Below are positions 1 to 15,131 of a stretch of 64,000 nt of DNA, piece after piece. The first letter of the stretch is position 1, and the number at the start of each line of letters is the position of its first letter. The notes under the pieces are model-generated. The model was not told where the DNA came from and did no database searches. It saw only the letters and a list, made by a program, of their open reading frames with translations. Position numbers and translations under genes: made by a program. Where the stretch lies: positions 3,300,001 to 3,364,000 of the forward strand of contig JAUPFP010000004.1 in assembly GCA_036925085.1 (NCBI GenBank), written 5' to 3'. The stretch comes from Brachycybe producta. Taxonomy: Eukaryota; Arthropoda; Diplopoda; Playtdesmida; Andrognathidae.

Positions 1-1055
1 CAACCAACAATATTTGAACATAATTATATTTCATTTTATGTACATGTGTACACGTTCGTACACACAGTCCATAGTCACAAGTTGTGTCTATTAAAACAAT
101 GATTCTGGAGCACTGAGAGACCATTTTACACATACAAAAAAACACCAGACAGTGATGAAAGTCTTGTTAGTCTTGTCACAAGCATACATGCAATGTCTCA
201 TTAGACCCAGACATCATAATAGATGGATAGAGGAGCAATGGTACCCACCGCCTCCACTCACAAAAATGGAGTGTTGCAGGAAGAAATTGTTTGAATTCAA
301 CACAAAATTGTTGATTGAAACCACCCTACCTTCTGAGAGGTGAAATTTGGTGAATTGTTTAAGGAAACAGGATGATTTGAAGTTCAAAACAAGCTGTTCC
401 TTTTAGTTTTTTACGAAATTTTGGTAAAGTTTGTAGGCCTACTTTGAAAATGTTTCATTTATGTGGCCCTTGATGTCACACTGCAACTCCAAGATTCACA
501 ATATGTTTGCAATATAAACTCATAAAGGATGAGGGAACAAGGATTGTAACATTATTCTCTCTTTTTTTTTTTAAAAAAGTACGAATTGCAGTTCAGATTT
601 CAAAATGAGGAAATAAGATTACAGTTCCAGTTGAATTCTTAGAACTTTGTCCAGTTTTAGTATGGTAATAGTACCATAAACTTCTGGAAATGTAATTAAA
701 ATAGGGGTTATCCTCCTAATTTTTCCTCTAAATTTTAACAATTGTCAAGTTTCTAAGAGCAGATTCTTCCCCAGAGATTCTTTTTATTATTTTATGAGTT
801 TTCTACGACGTTTTTCTGGTCATTTTTGTTTCTTCCTAAATTATTGTGGTGGTGGTGGTGCCCCTTAGTTGAAGTTATTTTCGTTATAAATGTAGGGGGA
901 GGAGGTGCCTCCACTCCACCCCTTTTTTTTCTACCCCACCCTTTTTCCTGCCCTGTCTCACAAGGTTCTCAGGTTGTTGTAATATCGTGTATGATGCATG
1001 CAGATTTTAAAATGATTGAAACACGACTCCAAGAAACAAACCGACAAAAAAAAAT

Positions 1056-1061
<6 letters not shown>

Positions 1062-1128
<67 letters not shown>
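1062..1128. repeat. (AG)n microsatellite
   Basis: Uninterrupted AG dinucleotides for about 67 bp. The only long open frame across it is a low-complexity Arg/Glu run, which is a by-product of the repeat. Confidence 0.97.
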
Positions 1129-1131
<3 letters not shown>

Positions 1132-1984
1132 TGGTAAGAAACGGTTTGAAATTTAAGTGTTAACTTTGTTTATTCAAAAGGAATGAGATTGAGAAAGGTA
1201 AAATTGGAAATTCCAAAGTTGTCGAATTGAAAAATAAGTTCAGAGAAGAAGGACGACGACGATGTAATTCGGATTTTCCCCAAAACAACTTTAACTTTAA
1301 AAATCTACCTGAAAATGGGGGGGAGGACCAAATGAGAAGAAAAAAAACCCAAACATATTTGGATAAAAAAAACCCCGACTGTTATCCATACATATAAGGG
1401 GCATATAAGACAAAATTTCATTCTTGCTCCTTTTTTCGCATATTTTAAGGGGTGTTGGTGTTCCCCCATCCCCCCCCCCCTGATAAACACAAGATTAGGG
1501 AGGTAAAAAGGAGGAGGATGATAAAGAAGGAGGAGGAGCAGGAGCACCTGTGTTAAATTTGGGAAGAAAAAAAAAGTAGATTACCTTCTGACGGTTTTAA
1601 ATTTTAAGTTCTGAAGAAACTTATAAGGTTTAAACAAATTGCACGATTTCCATTACAAAATTAGAATTGGAATTCCAAATTCTAATTTACAACTTAAAAT
1701 ACAATTGGGTCGTTTCTGTTTTGAGAGAGGGGAGGAGGAGGAGGAGGAGAGTTTTTTATCTGAGGGGGGCCCGCCCCCTCCCCCTCCATTTTTTTTTCAC
1801 CTGGCTTAGCAACCCCTTACCTTCTAATTCTATTTTTAATATGTTTTAATCTATTTTAAACATTGTTTTTAATCAAAGATGAAAACTTCCTGAAGAAGAA
1901 ACTTTTTTTTTGTTCGCTAAAACGTATAATTTGATCAATTTTTATTTAAAATTTTTTTCTTGAAAGTTTATTTTTTTAAGATGT

Positions 1985-2240
1985 TTTCGAGTCTTTCTAG
2001 AGCAAAATGAAAAAGGAACTAGAAAGTGTTTTAGAAACTATAAAGGGTTATTTTTCATGTTGATATTGTTCAAAATAAACCTTTTCATAGACAAAAATTA
2101 AAAGAAGAAATATGGGCTGCTTAAAAAGCTGTGTCAGTTTCAACCTCGTATAAATAGTTTATTTTGTAAGATATCATCAACATGAAAATATGATTGAGGT
2201 ACCCTTCTAGTTTCTTAAACATATTTGAAGTTCCTCATCA
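1985..2240. repeat. MITE-like inverted-repeat element, family A, copy 1
   Basis: The left arm reads gaaactataaaggg, then ttttcatgttgatatt and ttcaaaataaac. The right arm carries the reverse complement of these blocks (tttattttgtaagatatc, atcaacatgaaaat, acccttctagtttct). The same arms occur at 6244-6530, 19731-20070 and 26935-27240. No coding capacity. End points are approximate. Confidence 0.75.
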
Positions 2241-3002
2241 GACAGATGACTAATTAAAAAAACGTTCGAGAGGCCCCCCCCCCCGTTTACACTTTAAGAC
2301 CACCTTTAATTAAAGAGTCAATAAGAATATTTAACATAAACTTATTCTAGTTTTCTACCAAACTTTGAAGTTGCTTCGAAACGTGTAAACTGTTTAGCCA
2401 CATTTAGAAAATGAGAACAAAGGTTACACCTGGGTCAATTCTCCTCTTTTTTTTTCGAGGGTAGTTAGTTCTCTCTTCACACAAAACAGGGTTAAAAAAA
2501 GAAGCGTTTGAATTTCTGGATTGACCGACCAGAAAGAAGATGATAGGAAGATGCCATTTCGCGAGAGATGAGATGAGATGACCATCAGAAACAACCTTGA
2601 TTAATGTATTAGTGTCAAAAGGGGGGCAACAAGTTATAAAACGTCTTTTTTTATTTTTTATAAAACAAAACTGATAGCGAGGAATTTGCATGTTGTTTAT
2701 ATTTATATATACTGATTACAAATATGACATAGCTGAACCTCTTCTTAATTTGCATCTAATTTCAAATAGCAAAATAATTATAATAGGGTTGGGTGACCCT
2801 TTTCATCATCATGGATACAATAATAAGAAGTGGGCACTAATTAAACTCACTTTCAATCTTTTCAGAAACAAAAGACACTGAAAAACAAAAGAAAAACATA
2901 ATTCTGTCACACACACACACACAAATATACAGATAAATATGCCCCCCTCCCCTTGCGAACACACCCAAAACATTCCAAATTAGGCTTATATCAGTGTTAT
3001 TG

Positions 3003-3323
3003 CTAGGGCTCGGATTTTTATGCAATATCAAGTAACTGTTTCTCAATTTGTGGCCCAAGTGCCAATTGTGAAATAATCATCATCCTCATTGCAGCAACCA
3101 ACAATTATGCTATTTTTTTTAATCAAAAAGGCTATTTTGAGGCTAGATATTTGGTTACTATCAGTTGTCAAGTAAGAGTTTTAGCCTCTAAAAAGGTGTT
3201 TTTGATTGACAAAAACCAATAATTGTTGTTTGATCTAAACGGGGGATTGTTACTTCACAATTGGCTCTTGGGCCACAGAGTGAGAAACAGTTGCTTGATA
3301 ATGCATAAAAATCCGAGCCCTAG
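3003..3323. mobile_element. MITE-like element, family B, copy 1 (near-perfect terminal inverted repeats)
   Basis: About 55-bp terminal inverted repeats begin GGGCTCGGATTTTTATGCA on the left and end with its exact reverse complement on the right. Both ends abut TA, as expected for a TA target duplication (Tc1/mariner-type). The interior is non-coding and itself partly foldback (ttgaggctagat ... gttttagcctc). A second, decayed copy lies at 18250-18528 inside a WDFY3 intron. Confidence 0.85.
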
Positions 3324-3506
3324 TTATGGCATACAAACTGGACAATGTCATAAAACACTGTCATCCACAAGTCAAGTTGTGAAAACAAACTGACAAACCT
3401 GACACCATTTGTCACAAACACACAACAACACGTGTGACACGAGACACGCGAAACACCTGACAAGAGACATATACACGAAACACTGTCACACATACACAAT
3501 CACACG

Positions 3507-3582
3507 TGTGACACGAAATACTGTCACACACATGTGACACGAAATACTGTCACACACATGTGACACGAACACTGTCACACAC
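3507..3582. repeat. 26-bp minisatellite, about three copies
   Basis: The unit starts tgtgacacgaaatactgtca and recurs at 3507, 3533 and 3559. The wider area 3340-3640 is a looser mix of gtgacac and cactgtcacac words, so the array has probably decayed at both edges. Confidence 0.9.
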
Positions 3583-4997
3583 TAAAACGTGACGTTGTCA
3601 CACACGCACACACACGACACATACATGTCGTAAACATAGATGATGAGCACGTGACAAGCATCAAATAGCTCACTTACACACGAACGCTACGCAAAGAACA
3701 CGCACACTATATATGCAAGTACGCTAATATACTATCGTAGTGTTACATACAAATGGTGACGTCATTTGGCGCGAATTTGATTTATAAATAATATCGCGTG
3801 CAATGTAAATGTATGAATTATATGGCGAGAGAAGAAGAAGAAAAAAAAAATACAGATTTAGAATGATGTTAATGACTCAGAGAATAAATTCTATTATACG
3901 TAAACCGAAAGGAGGAAGTGATTCCGATCCAATGGACGACGACGACGTCTTTTAAAACACAAATCTCTTTTTTTCTTTTCCTTTTTTTTCTTTTCTGTCA
4001 ATCATCTTTTCGTACGAATATCAATCGATCAAGAAGACAATTAATAACTCAAATCATATTTTAAAAAAAAGGCTTATCATACATGTAAATAATACACACT
4101 TGCACATCAAAAAAAAGGGTGTTTATTAACTACTTATTTTAGTAATGAACTCTATAATAATAATATACTTCTATTAATAATAAGTCCATGTGTTTGAAAT
4201 GTGACATATTTGTGATCATCTTACCTGCAACCTCAAGTGAATGAAAACGACGACAATCGAACGGACTAAACCTTTTAAGTTTTTTTAGCGAATTCAAACA
4301 AAATGAAACTGCGTTTAAAATTGGGCGTCATTTTTTCTTGAAAACTTTCTAAACAAGAAAAAGTGGAAATCAGTCAGTCAGTCAACACAACACAGAAAGA
4401 GAGAGAAAAAAAAAGCAGACATAAAACTTCTTTCTCATAGGATTACATTATTACCAAGAGAACGCCTGGGAATTTCCCAAAATTTCCAATACACGTCATT
4501 GTATAGAAAAAGGGGCTCCAAACAACACAGGTCTGCACTTTTATTACAAAAGGGGCTCATTGAATCCTTTAAACGACAGGCGACTTTAGATTTACTCAAA
4601 ATTAGGCGGCGGCGCGCTTTTTAAAATCATCAAATCAACTCGGCGCTACTTAGCGGCTATAAATTTTAATCAATATTTGATGGCGTCTTTAATATATAGG
4701 AAATTATAATCATCGTGCTGAATAAAACCTTGTCTTTCTTGAAATAAAAAATGTATTTTTAGATGGAATTTTTTTTACTTGAAATCCCTGCATAAGTAGA
4801 CTATTCAACTCAATACATGTGCAAACAGTACTAGAGCTGTATGACACGGGGGGGGGGGGATAATTCCCAATCATAAATGATTGCCATTTAGACAAATCAT
4901 CGTAAAACTGAATTCGTCCTAAAAAAAACTATGTGATGGAAGAGAATTCTATTGTCTTAAATACATCTAGAAAGAAAGACCACATGCATATGCCCTT

Positions 4998-5217
4998 TTA
5001 CTCTGCAGCTAGCAAGTGTTCAAAAAGGACAAGGCTTTGCTCGGCTCTGCAGTTTGTTAGCAATTCCCACTGAAGTTCATCTAGCTTGAGTGTTACACTG
5101 TCAGAATACATGTCCGTGCATTTACCTTTAACAAATCTTGCAGCCCTATAATGTACCTTTTCTATTTCATGTATTAGATTAACTTAGAAAGACTTCCAAA
5201 TGGCTGAACAATATTCT
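4998..5217 (-). pseudogene. Relic of a LINE reverse-transcriptase C-terminus
   Basis: The minus-strand frame reads EYCSAIWKSF, stop, VNLIHEIEKVHYRAARFVKG and later DELQWELLTNCRAEQSLVLF before a stop at 4998-5000. The pattern EY-S-IW, then a short spacer, then VQ/VH-RAARFV, and later L-W--L--RR is typical of the end of reverse transcriptases in CR1/Jockey-type non-LTR retrotransposons (family knowledge). There is an internal stop, no catalytic core upstream and only about 70 codons, so this is a dead 5'-truncated copy. The clade is uncertain. Confidence 0.72.
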
Positions 5218-5454
5218 AATAGTTTTCAGACAGTTTGTCGAAAATATAAACACAAAAATACACACCATTTTTCATACACAAATACTGTACTGTATTAAAT
5301 ATACTTCTAATAAATGCACAAGTAGTTATATACATTGTATATTCAATATAAGAATGTATTTTTAAATCACATTCCTACCTAACCACACTTAAAAGCCTAA
5401 AAAGTTCAATTCCTTTTGCCTTAATAATAAACAAAATTAAACAAATAATGATGC

Positions 5455-5460
5455 TTTATT
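5455..5460 (-). terminator. Candidate poly(A) signal of TMEM243
   Basis: AATAAA on the minus strand about 200 bp after the TMEM243 stop codon, the nearest canonical hexamer seen. Confidence 0.5.
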
Positions 5461-5657
5461 TAGATTAAATTAGAATTTTTTTTATGACAACATTCGTTTA
5501 GTGATTTATAATTGCAAATTTAGAACAATACATATATAATAATTATTATATAAAAATTAATAGCTGCATATATATGTAAAAACGATATAAAAAAAAACAT
5601 GCTCGGACTCTCTAATTTCTGTTAAACAAAGAAAAATGACACAAACAAATCGAAAAA

Positions 5658-7018
5658 TTATAGTGTTTTTGTAGAATTGTGCGGTTGTTCTGCCGAATGT
5701 GGATCATGGAAAGAAAACACGTCGTAAACGATCGACTGAAGGATGAGAAGCAATCCGAGCGAAATCATATACCAACGTTTAGTCGCAGCCTTAAATTACA
5801 AACAACATAATTAATTAACAATTATATAAAATTTATACAATCACTGATCACAATGCATCATTGAGCAATGACGTACCAATTCGCCTACACTGTACCATTT
5901 CGTCTAAAAAAACAAGAAAATAAAAATAAAATCATTTTTAAAATGTAATTATAATTTAAAACTCACAACAAGAGCTCCGATGAAACCAGTGACTAAAAAT
6001 TTCAATGAAATAAATATTAATAAAAATAGACACATCTTTGAAAGTTTTTTGGTTCAAAATTGTAAACTTACTGATTAGATTTAGTGCCAAAAGATAATTG
6101 TAGCCATTACGAGCTCCATTTGCAATACAAAATAAAAATGCCAGCTACAAAATTGAAAATAAAATAAATAATTACATATTAATACATGACATTAATTACA
6201 TAACGCATTCAAATTATGGTTGTTTTTAAACTGTAAACTACCTCTCGAACTCTTGATTATTCCAACTGTCATTAGCAAAATTTATGAGATACCTAAAATA
6301 GTCTTAGAAACTAGAAAAGGTAGCTCAATCACTTATGGGTATTTTCATGTTGTTATCTTTCAAAATAAACTTTTTATATCAGTTTGAAAATGACCTAACT
6401 TTAAGCAGACGATATTTTCTTACATTTTTGTTTATAAAAAGGCTTATTTCTGAAAGATATCAACATGTCTGACACACTTCCAAGTTCTCTTCAGTGCTGC
6501 TTCTGAAACGCAGAATAAACAGGAGTTCGAAAATCAGCTGTTCAATAAAACATGTTAAATCCAACTTACGACAACTAATAACGAGGTAAATCCTCCGAAG
6601 ACACGGACGACCCAAACCTTTTGCATAAAAAACGAAGAAACGAGCCATGAAATAAATTATGCTTCATGGGCCAACATTGGGCCTCCTATAAAGTCACCAA
6701 CCCACCGCAGCACGTGCTGTCATCACCGGGTATTGGCCACAACACGTGCGAGGGCATTTAAATTTCAACACAAACGATTCAGAGCGATTTTTAAGAGTGT
6801 CACACAGATATAAGAAAGACTAGAGCTAACAAGAAACGATCCTTGAAACCCAACAACAAAACACATAGCGCAATATGACGTCAGCCCCACCGCTCACTCT
6901 TAGAAACCGCTGTGAAGCCGTCAATATTTCTATAACGGTGATTAATTTTAATTTATCATAACCTCAAAATACTTACATCGTTAACTAGATCCAAAATATC
7001 ACGCCCACTATATGGCAT
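5658..7018 (-). CDS. TMEM243-family small membrane protein, complete
   Basis: Six coding exons (minus strand): 7018-6977, 6617-6570, 6144-6072, 5992-5967, 5903-5877, 5789-5658. All are bounded by GT/AG, the phases agree, and together they give 115 aa (human TMEM243 is 118). The protein starts MPYSGRDILDLVND and then has four hydrophobic segments. The diagnostic block after the third segment reads TKWYSVGEL, matching the WYRQGDL block of vertebrate TMEM243, and the fourth segment ends VFSFHD where the vertebrate protein has LYFHD. The function of the family is poorly known, so none is assigned. Exons 4 and 5 are only 26 and 27 bp. Intron 2 holds a family A MITE. The start is the first ATG of an exon with a strong GTAAGT donor. 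The gene is head-to-head with UBE2D. Confidence 0.85.
6244..6530. mobile_element. MITE-like element, family A, copy 2 (in TMEM243 intron 2)
   Basis: The left end is ctctcgaactcttgattatt and the right end is the inverted counterpart (agaataaacaggagttcga). The inner arms attttcatgttgttatcttt and gaaagatatcaacatg are also inverted. It fills most of the 425-bp intron between TMEM243 exons 2 and 3. Confidence 0.8.
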
Positions 7019-8370
7019 GTTTGCTTATATTTAGAAATAAAGCTTAATGTTGCCTTATAGCAGAAATTCTTAACTTTCTAGTGCGAACTTTGATGATAAA
7101 ACGGACTAAACAGTGGAAAAAGTAAACGCTCGCTCTTATTAGCATAGACGATAAAAGTTACGAACGATTGACTTCTCATTAAAATATTGAACCACATAAA
7201 ATTGCCTAAAGGGCTTTAGAAGTTAACTTATAAGAGTAAACGAAAATGGCGCAAACTTCCGTAAAACAGTATAGCGTGTTCGTCATATTTGAGCGCGATT
7301 TCGGTGTATATGGCCTTCAAAAACATGACGTCATGACTATTTGTTATTGCAACAGATTGAAAGTCATGTGGTTTATATTTTACATTACGTCATAAATAGA
7401 CTTTTGAACACTAGTAAACATTAACCAGAAAAAAGTTTAGATTTTTATTAAATTAACTAAATTGTTAAACAACATTGTATCAGTTCAAATGAATTACTGG
7501 CTAAAATACTCTTTTAGATCCATAAAACCAAAAAATAATGAAACAAATCAATGCAATGGTAAATAGAATAAATATAAATGGGCAACAAAAAATATCGTCT
7601 GCTTTAAAATGAGTGAGACAAAAACGCTTTTGCTAAATGACGTTTATAATTGTTTTGCGCATGTAATCATTTGTGTCCTTTCGAAAGCCGCACGAGTTTC
7701 ATATCTACCAGTCATTTTTAGCTGATTAAAAACAATAAATTGGAATATTTATAATAATAAACTGAGAAACAAAAATTCCTAAGAGAATTCAGACTGTTTT
7801 TATGTTTAATTTTGTGTCAACCAATGAAAATTACAATCGTTTGTCTTATCACTGAGCACATCAAAGACACAAAATGGCTGCTATATGTCTTTATAAGAAT
7901 GAATATAATGTGACAGGTAAGAGAATATCCTTGTTTAACCGATATAACCCAAGATTACAATTCTCTTAAAATGTAGATGACGTCATCACTTGTAACCCGT
8001 GCGCCTAATCCCCAAATTTTTTTCTCTTGCGCCACATTGATGACGAATAATAAAATAGTACCACATTTCAGTGAATATTGCGAGTTTAATAAGCAACGTT
8101 ATAACAAACAAATAATTGTCATTAATTTAAAATTATAATTTGAATACAAAGAATATATAAAATAATTATTTAGTTTTGAAATAAGAATTGTTTTTTGTAG
8201 ACAATCGTTTTCACATTGCGATGTATCATTCCGCCTCTTCTATCTCTATGAAATGTTAATGTTCAATCGGCCATCTTGAATTGATGAACATTTGTGGCGA
8301 AATTTTTCAGTGTGCAGTGAAGAAATCTCTCGTTTAGTTCCGTTTATTTAACAGTTTTTTTCGTAAACAA
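7019..8370. promoter_or_regulatory. Shared upstream region between TMEM243 and UBE2D, with CRE-like sites
   Basis: This roughly 1.35 kb separates two divergent start codons. It contains two perfect TGACGTCA octamers, at 7326-7333 and 7978-7985, each within a longer palindrome (catgacgtcatg, gatgacgtcatc). A third lies at 6876-6883 in TMEM243 intron 1. The octamer is the CREB/ATF consensus. No TATA box was convincing close to either start. Transcription start sites cannot be placed from sequence alone. Confidence 0.5.
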
Positions 8371-11499
<3,129 letters not shown>

Positions 11500-13948
11500 T
11501 GACCTTGACGTGGGTTGAGGATGGTCGGCAGGTTTTTTTGTGTGTTGATGATAAATGGTTTAAAAGTGCGGCAATCCGAAAACGACGATCTTTTTAACTT
11601 GTCCACTTTTTTGTCCATTTCACTAAAAAACCATAACAAAAAAAGATTGATTTAAAAAAGATAAAAACAGATAAAAAGGAATTGGATTAAAACCACAGCA
11701 CATTTGTATTTTGAAACAGAAACAAAAAAAAATCCCCCGAAGTATCCAGTTTGAAAATCCAAGGGTTTTTTTTTTCTTCTCTCCCTCCCCTGTTATCTCT
11801 CCCTTTTTCCCGATTCTCTCCTCAGAAATCTTAAATAACAAATGAAAGTTGTTTTATAACTGTTTTTTCTCGAACCCTCTCGTGTGTGTGTCCGAACACC
11901 TTCGATTGCTGTTTCTCTTTTCTCGAAACTTGTCACATTGAAACATCTGATTGCTGTAAGATCGTAAATAAGAGAATGTGACTTAAATATCGCTAGTAAG
12001 TATCAGATCAAAGGTTTTTTTTTTCTCTCTCGATCTTCGGAATACCATGTTATGTTAAATAAATTAATACGATTTTTCGGGATCCTTGTTTTTTGCACTT
12101 TTCTCTCGTTAACAAAAAAAAAACGAACTGAAATCTCGATTCTCTAAATCGAGTTTTTTTTTCTATCTTGTGTGTGCTCTTCTTCTCTCGTAATGTGGCC
12201 TCTTTTCTTTTTCGTGTTTTGACTTGGGTGTCAACAGAAACAGTCATTTAAATTATCTAATAACGAAAGAACAGAATTGAACGGACTAAAAGATTTAAAA
12301 TAGAAAGTTGTTGACCAACGAGAGAAATGAAACAAAATTCACTCCTCCTCCTCCTCCTCCTCTATTCTTTTATAGTATTAAATAGAATTACTCGAGATTC
12401 CCGTTTTCACCTCCGAGATCAGAAAACTTCGTGTTTTTGTCACTTCGTCGGTTTTTTAGTTTTTTTTTTTTTTAAGAATTTCGTTTGGGTCGAAACTAGT
12501 TTCGACTTAATTCTCTTTAGGCCCCATTTCTAACAAGTTGACGTAGACTTTACCGATTCAAAAATCCTTTCAAATCCTCACTTCGGCACCCTCTCGTAAA
12601 CGGACTAAAACAGAAAACGTTGCATGAAAGGATTTTTTTCGTTTTATTTTTTTTTTTTTGGATTTTCTTTGTAGAAATGACTTTAATTGCTGATTTAATT
12701 GTATAAAAAAAAAAACAGAAAAATAGGCGTTCAGGTTTTCCCCGTTGTTTTTTTACTCATCTTGTGTTTTTTTGGTCGTGGTTTAATATTATTTTTGATT
12801 TAATTAAAATGAGTATCTTTACACCCAAGAACCGCTTCCTTATATTTCGATTTAATAGATTTTTTTTAGTAATCTTGCAGGGGGGTTTGTTGTTCTTTAT
12901 ATTTTTTGTTTGTTGTTCGGGAGCTGTGTGTGTTTATTTTTTTTCTATCTGTGTATAATAATGGGAAGAAAAGAAAACTTTCTTGGAAACTTTGCATTTG
13001 TGCATGATTTTACCTTTTCAATATTTATATGTATCTGTTGGCCACACAAATTGAACATCATTAAAAAAAAAACTGTACACTTAAAACAAATGATAAAGAC
13101 AAAAGAAAACTGTTTCCAATGTGTGTCTAGGAAGAAAAAATGTAAAATCCGGAATTACCACGTCACCCAAAATAATGAAATTTCTTAATAATTATCTTCT
13201 CTTTTTGTCAGTTTAAAAACATGTAAAATTATTACCCCTACCCTCCTCTCTCTGTCCACCTCTCTGATTATTAATATCATCAGGTCTAAGTTGTACAAAA
13301 AAAAACACTATTTGTCCTAATTAACGCAGAAAATCTTAAATTGTTAGATTTTACCTGTGTTTCTCTTGGACATTTTTAATACAATTTTTTTTTCTTTTCT
13401 TTTTGGCGCTTTTGTGTGATTTTTGTTTTATCAATCACATAACTTATGTATTTTCTTGACCCCTCTTATGTATAATAATTAATAGGATGTTAATCTGTAA
13501 TTTTTTTTTCCTTTTGTGAGAAATAGACCATTTTTTTGTTTCAAAAAAATGTTTCATTTGTTGTCGATCATTTGGACATTTTAACGATTTAATTGAGATC
13601 AAATTATTTTCACCCCCACCCCTCAAAAAAAAATTGAATGGAAATAAAATAAAATGATCAAAAAAAATAAATAAAAGCAAACAGAAAAAAATTATAATTA
13701 ACATTATGCGCGAGTTCGCCTTTTTATGCTTCTATATATGAGTAAAGACAGTGGCAGCAGCAATTACATAAATTTCATTAATTGTCATTAAAATAAGTTA
13801 AACTGGTTAATAAAAAGTTTTATATTGAAAAAAAAAATCCACAGACGGATTTTTTTTCAGTTTATAGTAAGTTTTGAACACATTTAAAGCAATTATAGTT
13901 ACAAATTATGTTGCATTCTTGACTAAATATTTTTTACAACGGTGAATT
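11500..13948. other. UBE2D 3' UTR and downstream spacer
   Basis: No further exon was found. The stretch is T-rich with several possible AATAAA signals (for example near 12056 and 13641), so the UBE2D transcript end cannot be fixed. A short CTC-repeat run lies near 12345. Confidence 0.5.
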
Positions 13949-14261
13949 AGGGTCCAATTATACAGGATCGTAACGACTACAGGACGAGCATGACACGAAT
14001 ACGAGCTAAAATATTGTTGAAGGTTTTTCAATAGAACTGTTTATATTGACACGGAGCTCGTCTGTGAAACGGTCGGGTCTAGCTCAACTATCTTCGCCAA
14101 CGATATTTTTCTTGATTCTCTTTTGGTTCTCGCCCGTTCTTGTTTGTTATGTACTCGATGTGCACCGTTTTTTTTAGAACGAGTCACGGTTCTAGTTAAT
14201 AGGCTCTGGGCTCGTGTCGCGCTCGTTCGATAGTCGTCACGTTCCTGTATAATTGGACCCT
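13949..14261. mobile_element. MITE-like element with about 45-bp terminal inverted repeats
   Basis: The left end is agggtccaattatacagga followed by tcgtaacgactac. The right end is gtagtcgtcacgttcctg followed by tataattggaccct, its inverted counterpart with few mismatches. It is about 313 bp, non-coding, and more GC-rich than its flanks. The flanks are TTA on the left and TTT on the right, so a 3-bp target duplication is possible but imperfect. Confidence 0.85.
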
Positions 14262-14326
14262 TTTACAAGTAATTTTTTTCCAATATACAAATACACATTA
14301 TTTGACTGCCACAAACAAAAGGCATA

Positions 14327-14528
14327 GTTGCCTCACTGTAAGATGAAGCTTGTGACGTCAGAAGAGTTGACAAGAAATGTAGGCTTGTGATTTTGTCTAA
14401 TAAAAAGGGAAGAAGAAGCCTTTTGAACACATTTGCTATCATCCCTTTTCTTTGAGATTAAAGTGATTATCCTAAATTTTTAGTCAACCCCTCTGGACGT
14501 CACAAGCTTTATTTTACAGTGTGACAAC
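14327..14528. mobile_element. MITE-like element, family C, copy 1
   Basis: The left arm gttgcctcactgtaagatga and agcttgtgacgtcagaag is repeated inverted on the right (ctctggacgtcacaagct, then ttttacagtgtgacaac). The arms are about 45 bp around a roughly 110-bp interior. A related arm (ctctgacgtcacaagcttca) occurs at about 52530. Confidence 0.82.
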
Positions 14529-14758
14529 TATAGAACTGATAATATTGCTATTTAGCTGCATTAAAATTGCGATTAAATTATATAAAAAGTATGTATCGTT
14601 ACTTTTTTATATAGTAATCGGGGGGGGGGGCTCATTAAAGAAATGAAATGACTGCCATATGACAGTAACCGTGTAACAGTCACAAAGTCAAATTATTACT
14701 ATGACAATTGTTGTCATTATACTGCCGTTAACTAGTGTATAGTATAAAATGAGTCATA

Positions 14759-14940
14759 AAATAACTGCACAAGGAGCAACATCTTAAGGGATGACTGTCA
14801 CAATTTTATGACTTTTGTAACTGAGGCCTCAGGATTGTATTATTAATGAAAATAACTGCACAAGGAGCAACATCTTAAGGGATGACTGTCACAATTTTAT
14901 GACTTTTGTAACTGAGGCCTCAGGATTGTATTATTAATGA
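14759..14940. repeat. Perfect 91-bp tandem duplication
   Basis: Two copies without a visible mismatch: 14759-14849 and 14850-14940, each starting aataactgcacaaggagcaa and ending ttattaatga. The absence of differences suggests the duplication is recent. The end of each unit is also the left end of a family D inverted repeat. Confidence 0.95.
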
Positions 14941-15033
14941 TTGTTAAGTTAAAGCTTGTGCTAAACTGATGAACTTTTGATAATTTTCTCATTACCAGTG
15001 AGTTTAGCTTTAATCACACAGAATACGACCCTA
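14922..15033. repeat. MITE-like element, family D, decayed copy
   Basis: Left aggattgtattattaatgat and gtgctaaactgatgaactttt; right gagtttagctttaatcac and agaatacgaccct. This resembles the clearer copies at 15366-15498 and 43323-43440. Confidence 0.6.
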
Positions 15034-15131
15034 TTGGCTAATGTACCAAAGGCAGTGCTAAAAACAGAAATAGGAGGCGATTGCAAGTTAGAAATAGTTC
15101 TATGAGCATTTTCTGTAATGTACAGTCTAAA

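Larger units (their letters stand above)
1..4997. other. Intergenic region, no gene recognised
   Basis: No exon with a recognisable protein was found on either strand. The stretch is AT-rich, with homopolymer C or G tracts (around 1469, 2273 and 4849), an AG microsatellite, a 26-bp minisatellite and two inverted-repeat elements listed separately. Around 3757-3790 a perfect TGACGTCA is followed by a TATA-like tttataaata, which would suit a promoter, but no attached gene could be identified. Confidence 0.6.

Noticed and set aside
826..1137. 103-codon plus-strand open frame
   Set aside because: Its C-terminal third is the translated (AG)n microsatellite and the rest has no recognisable domain.
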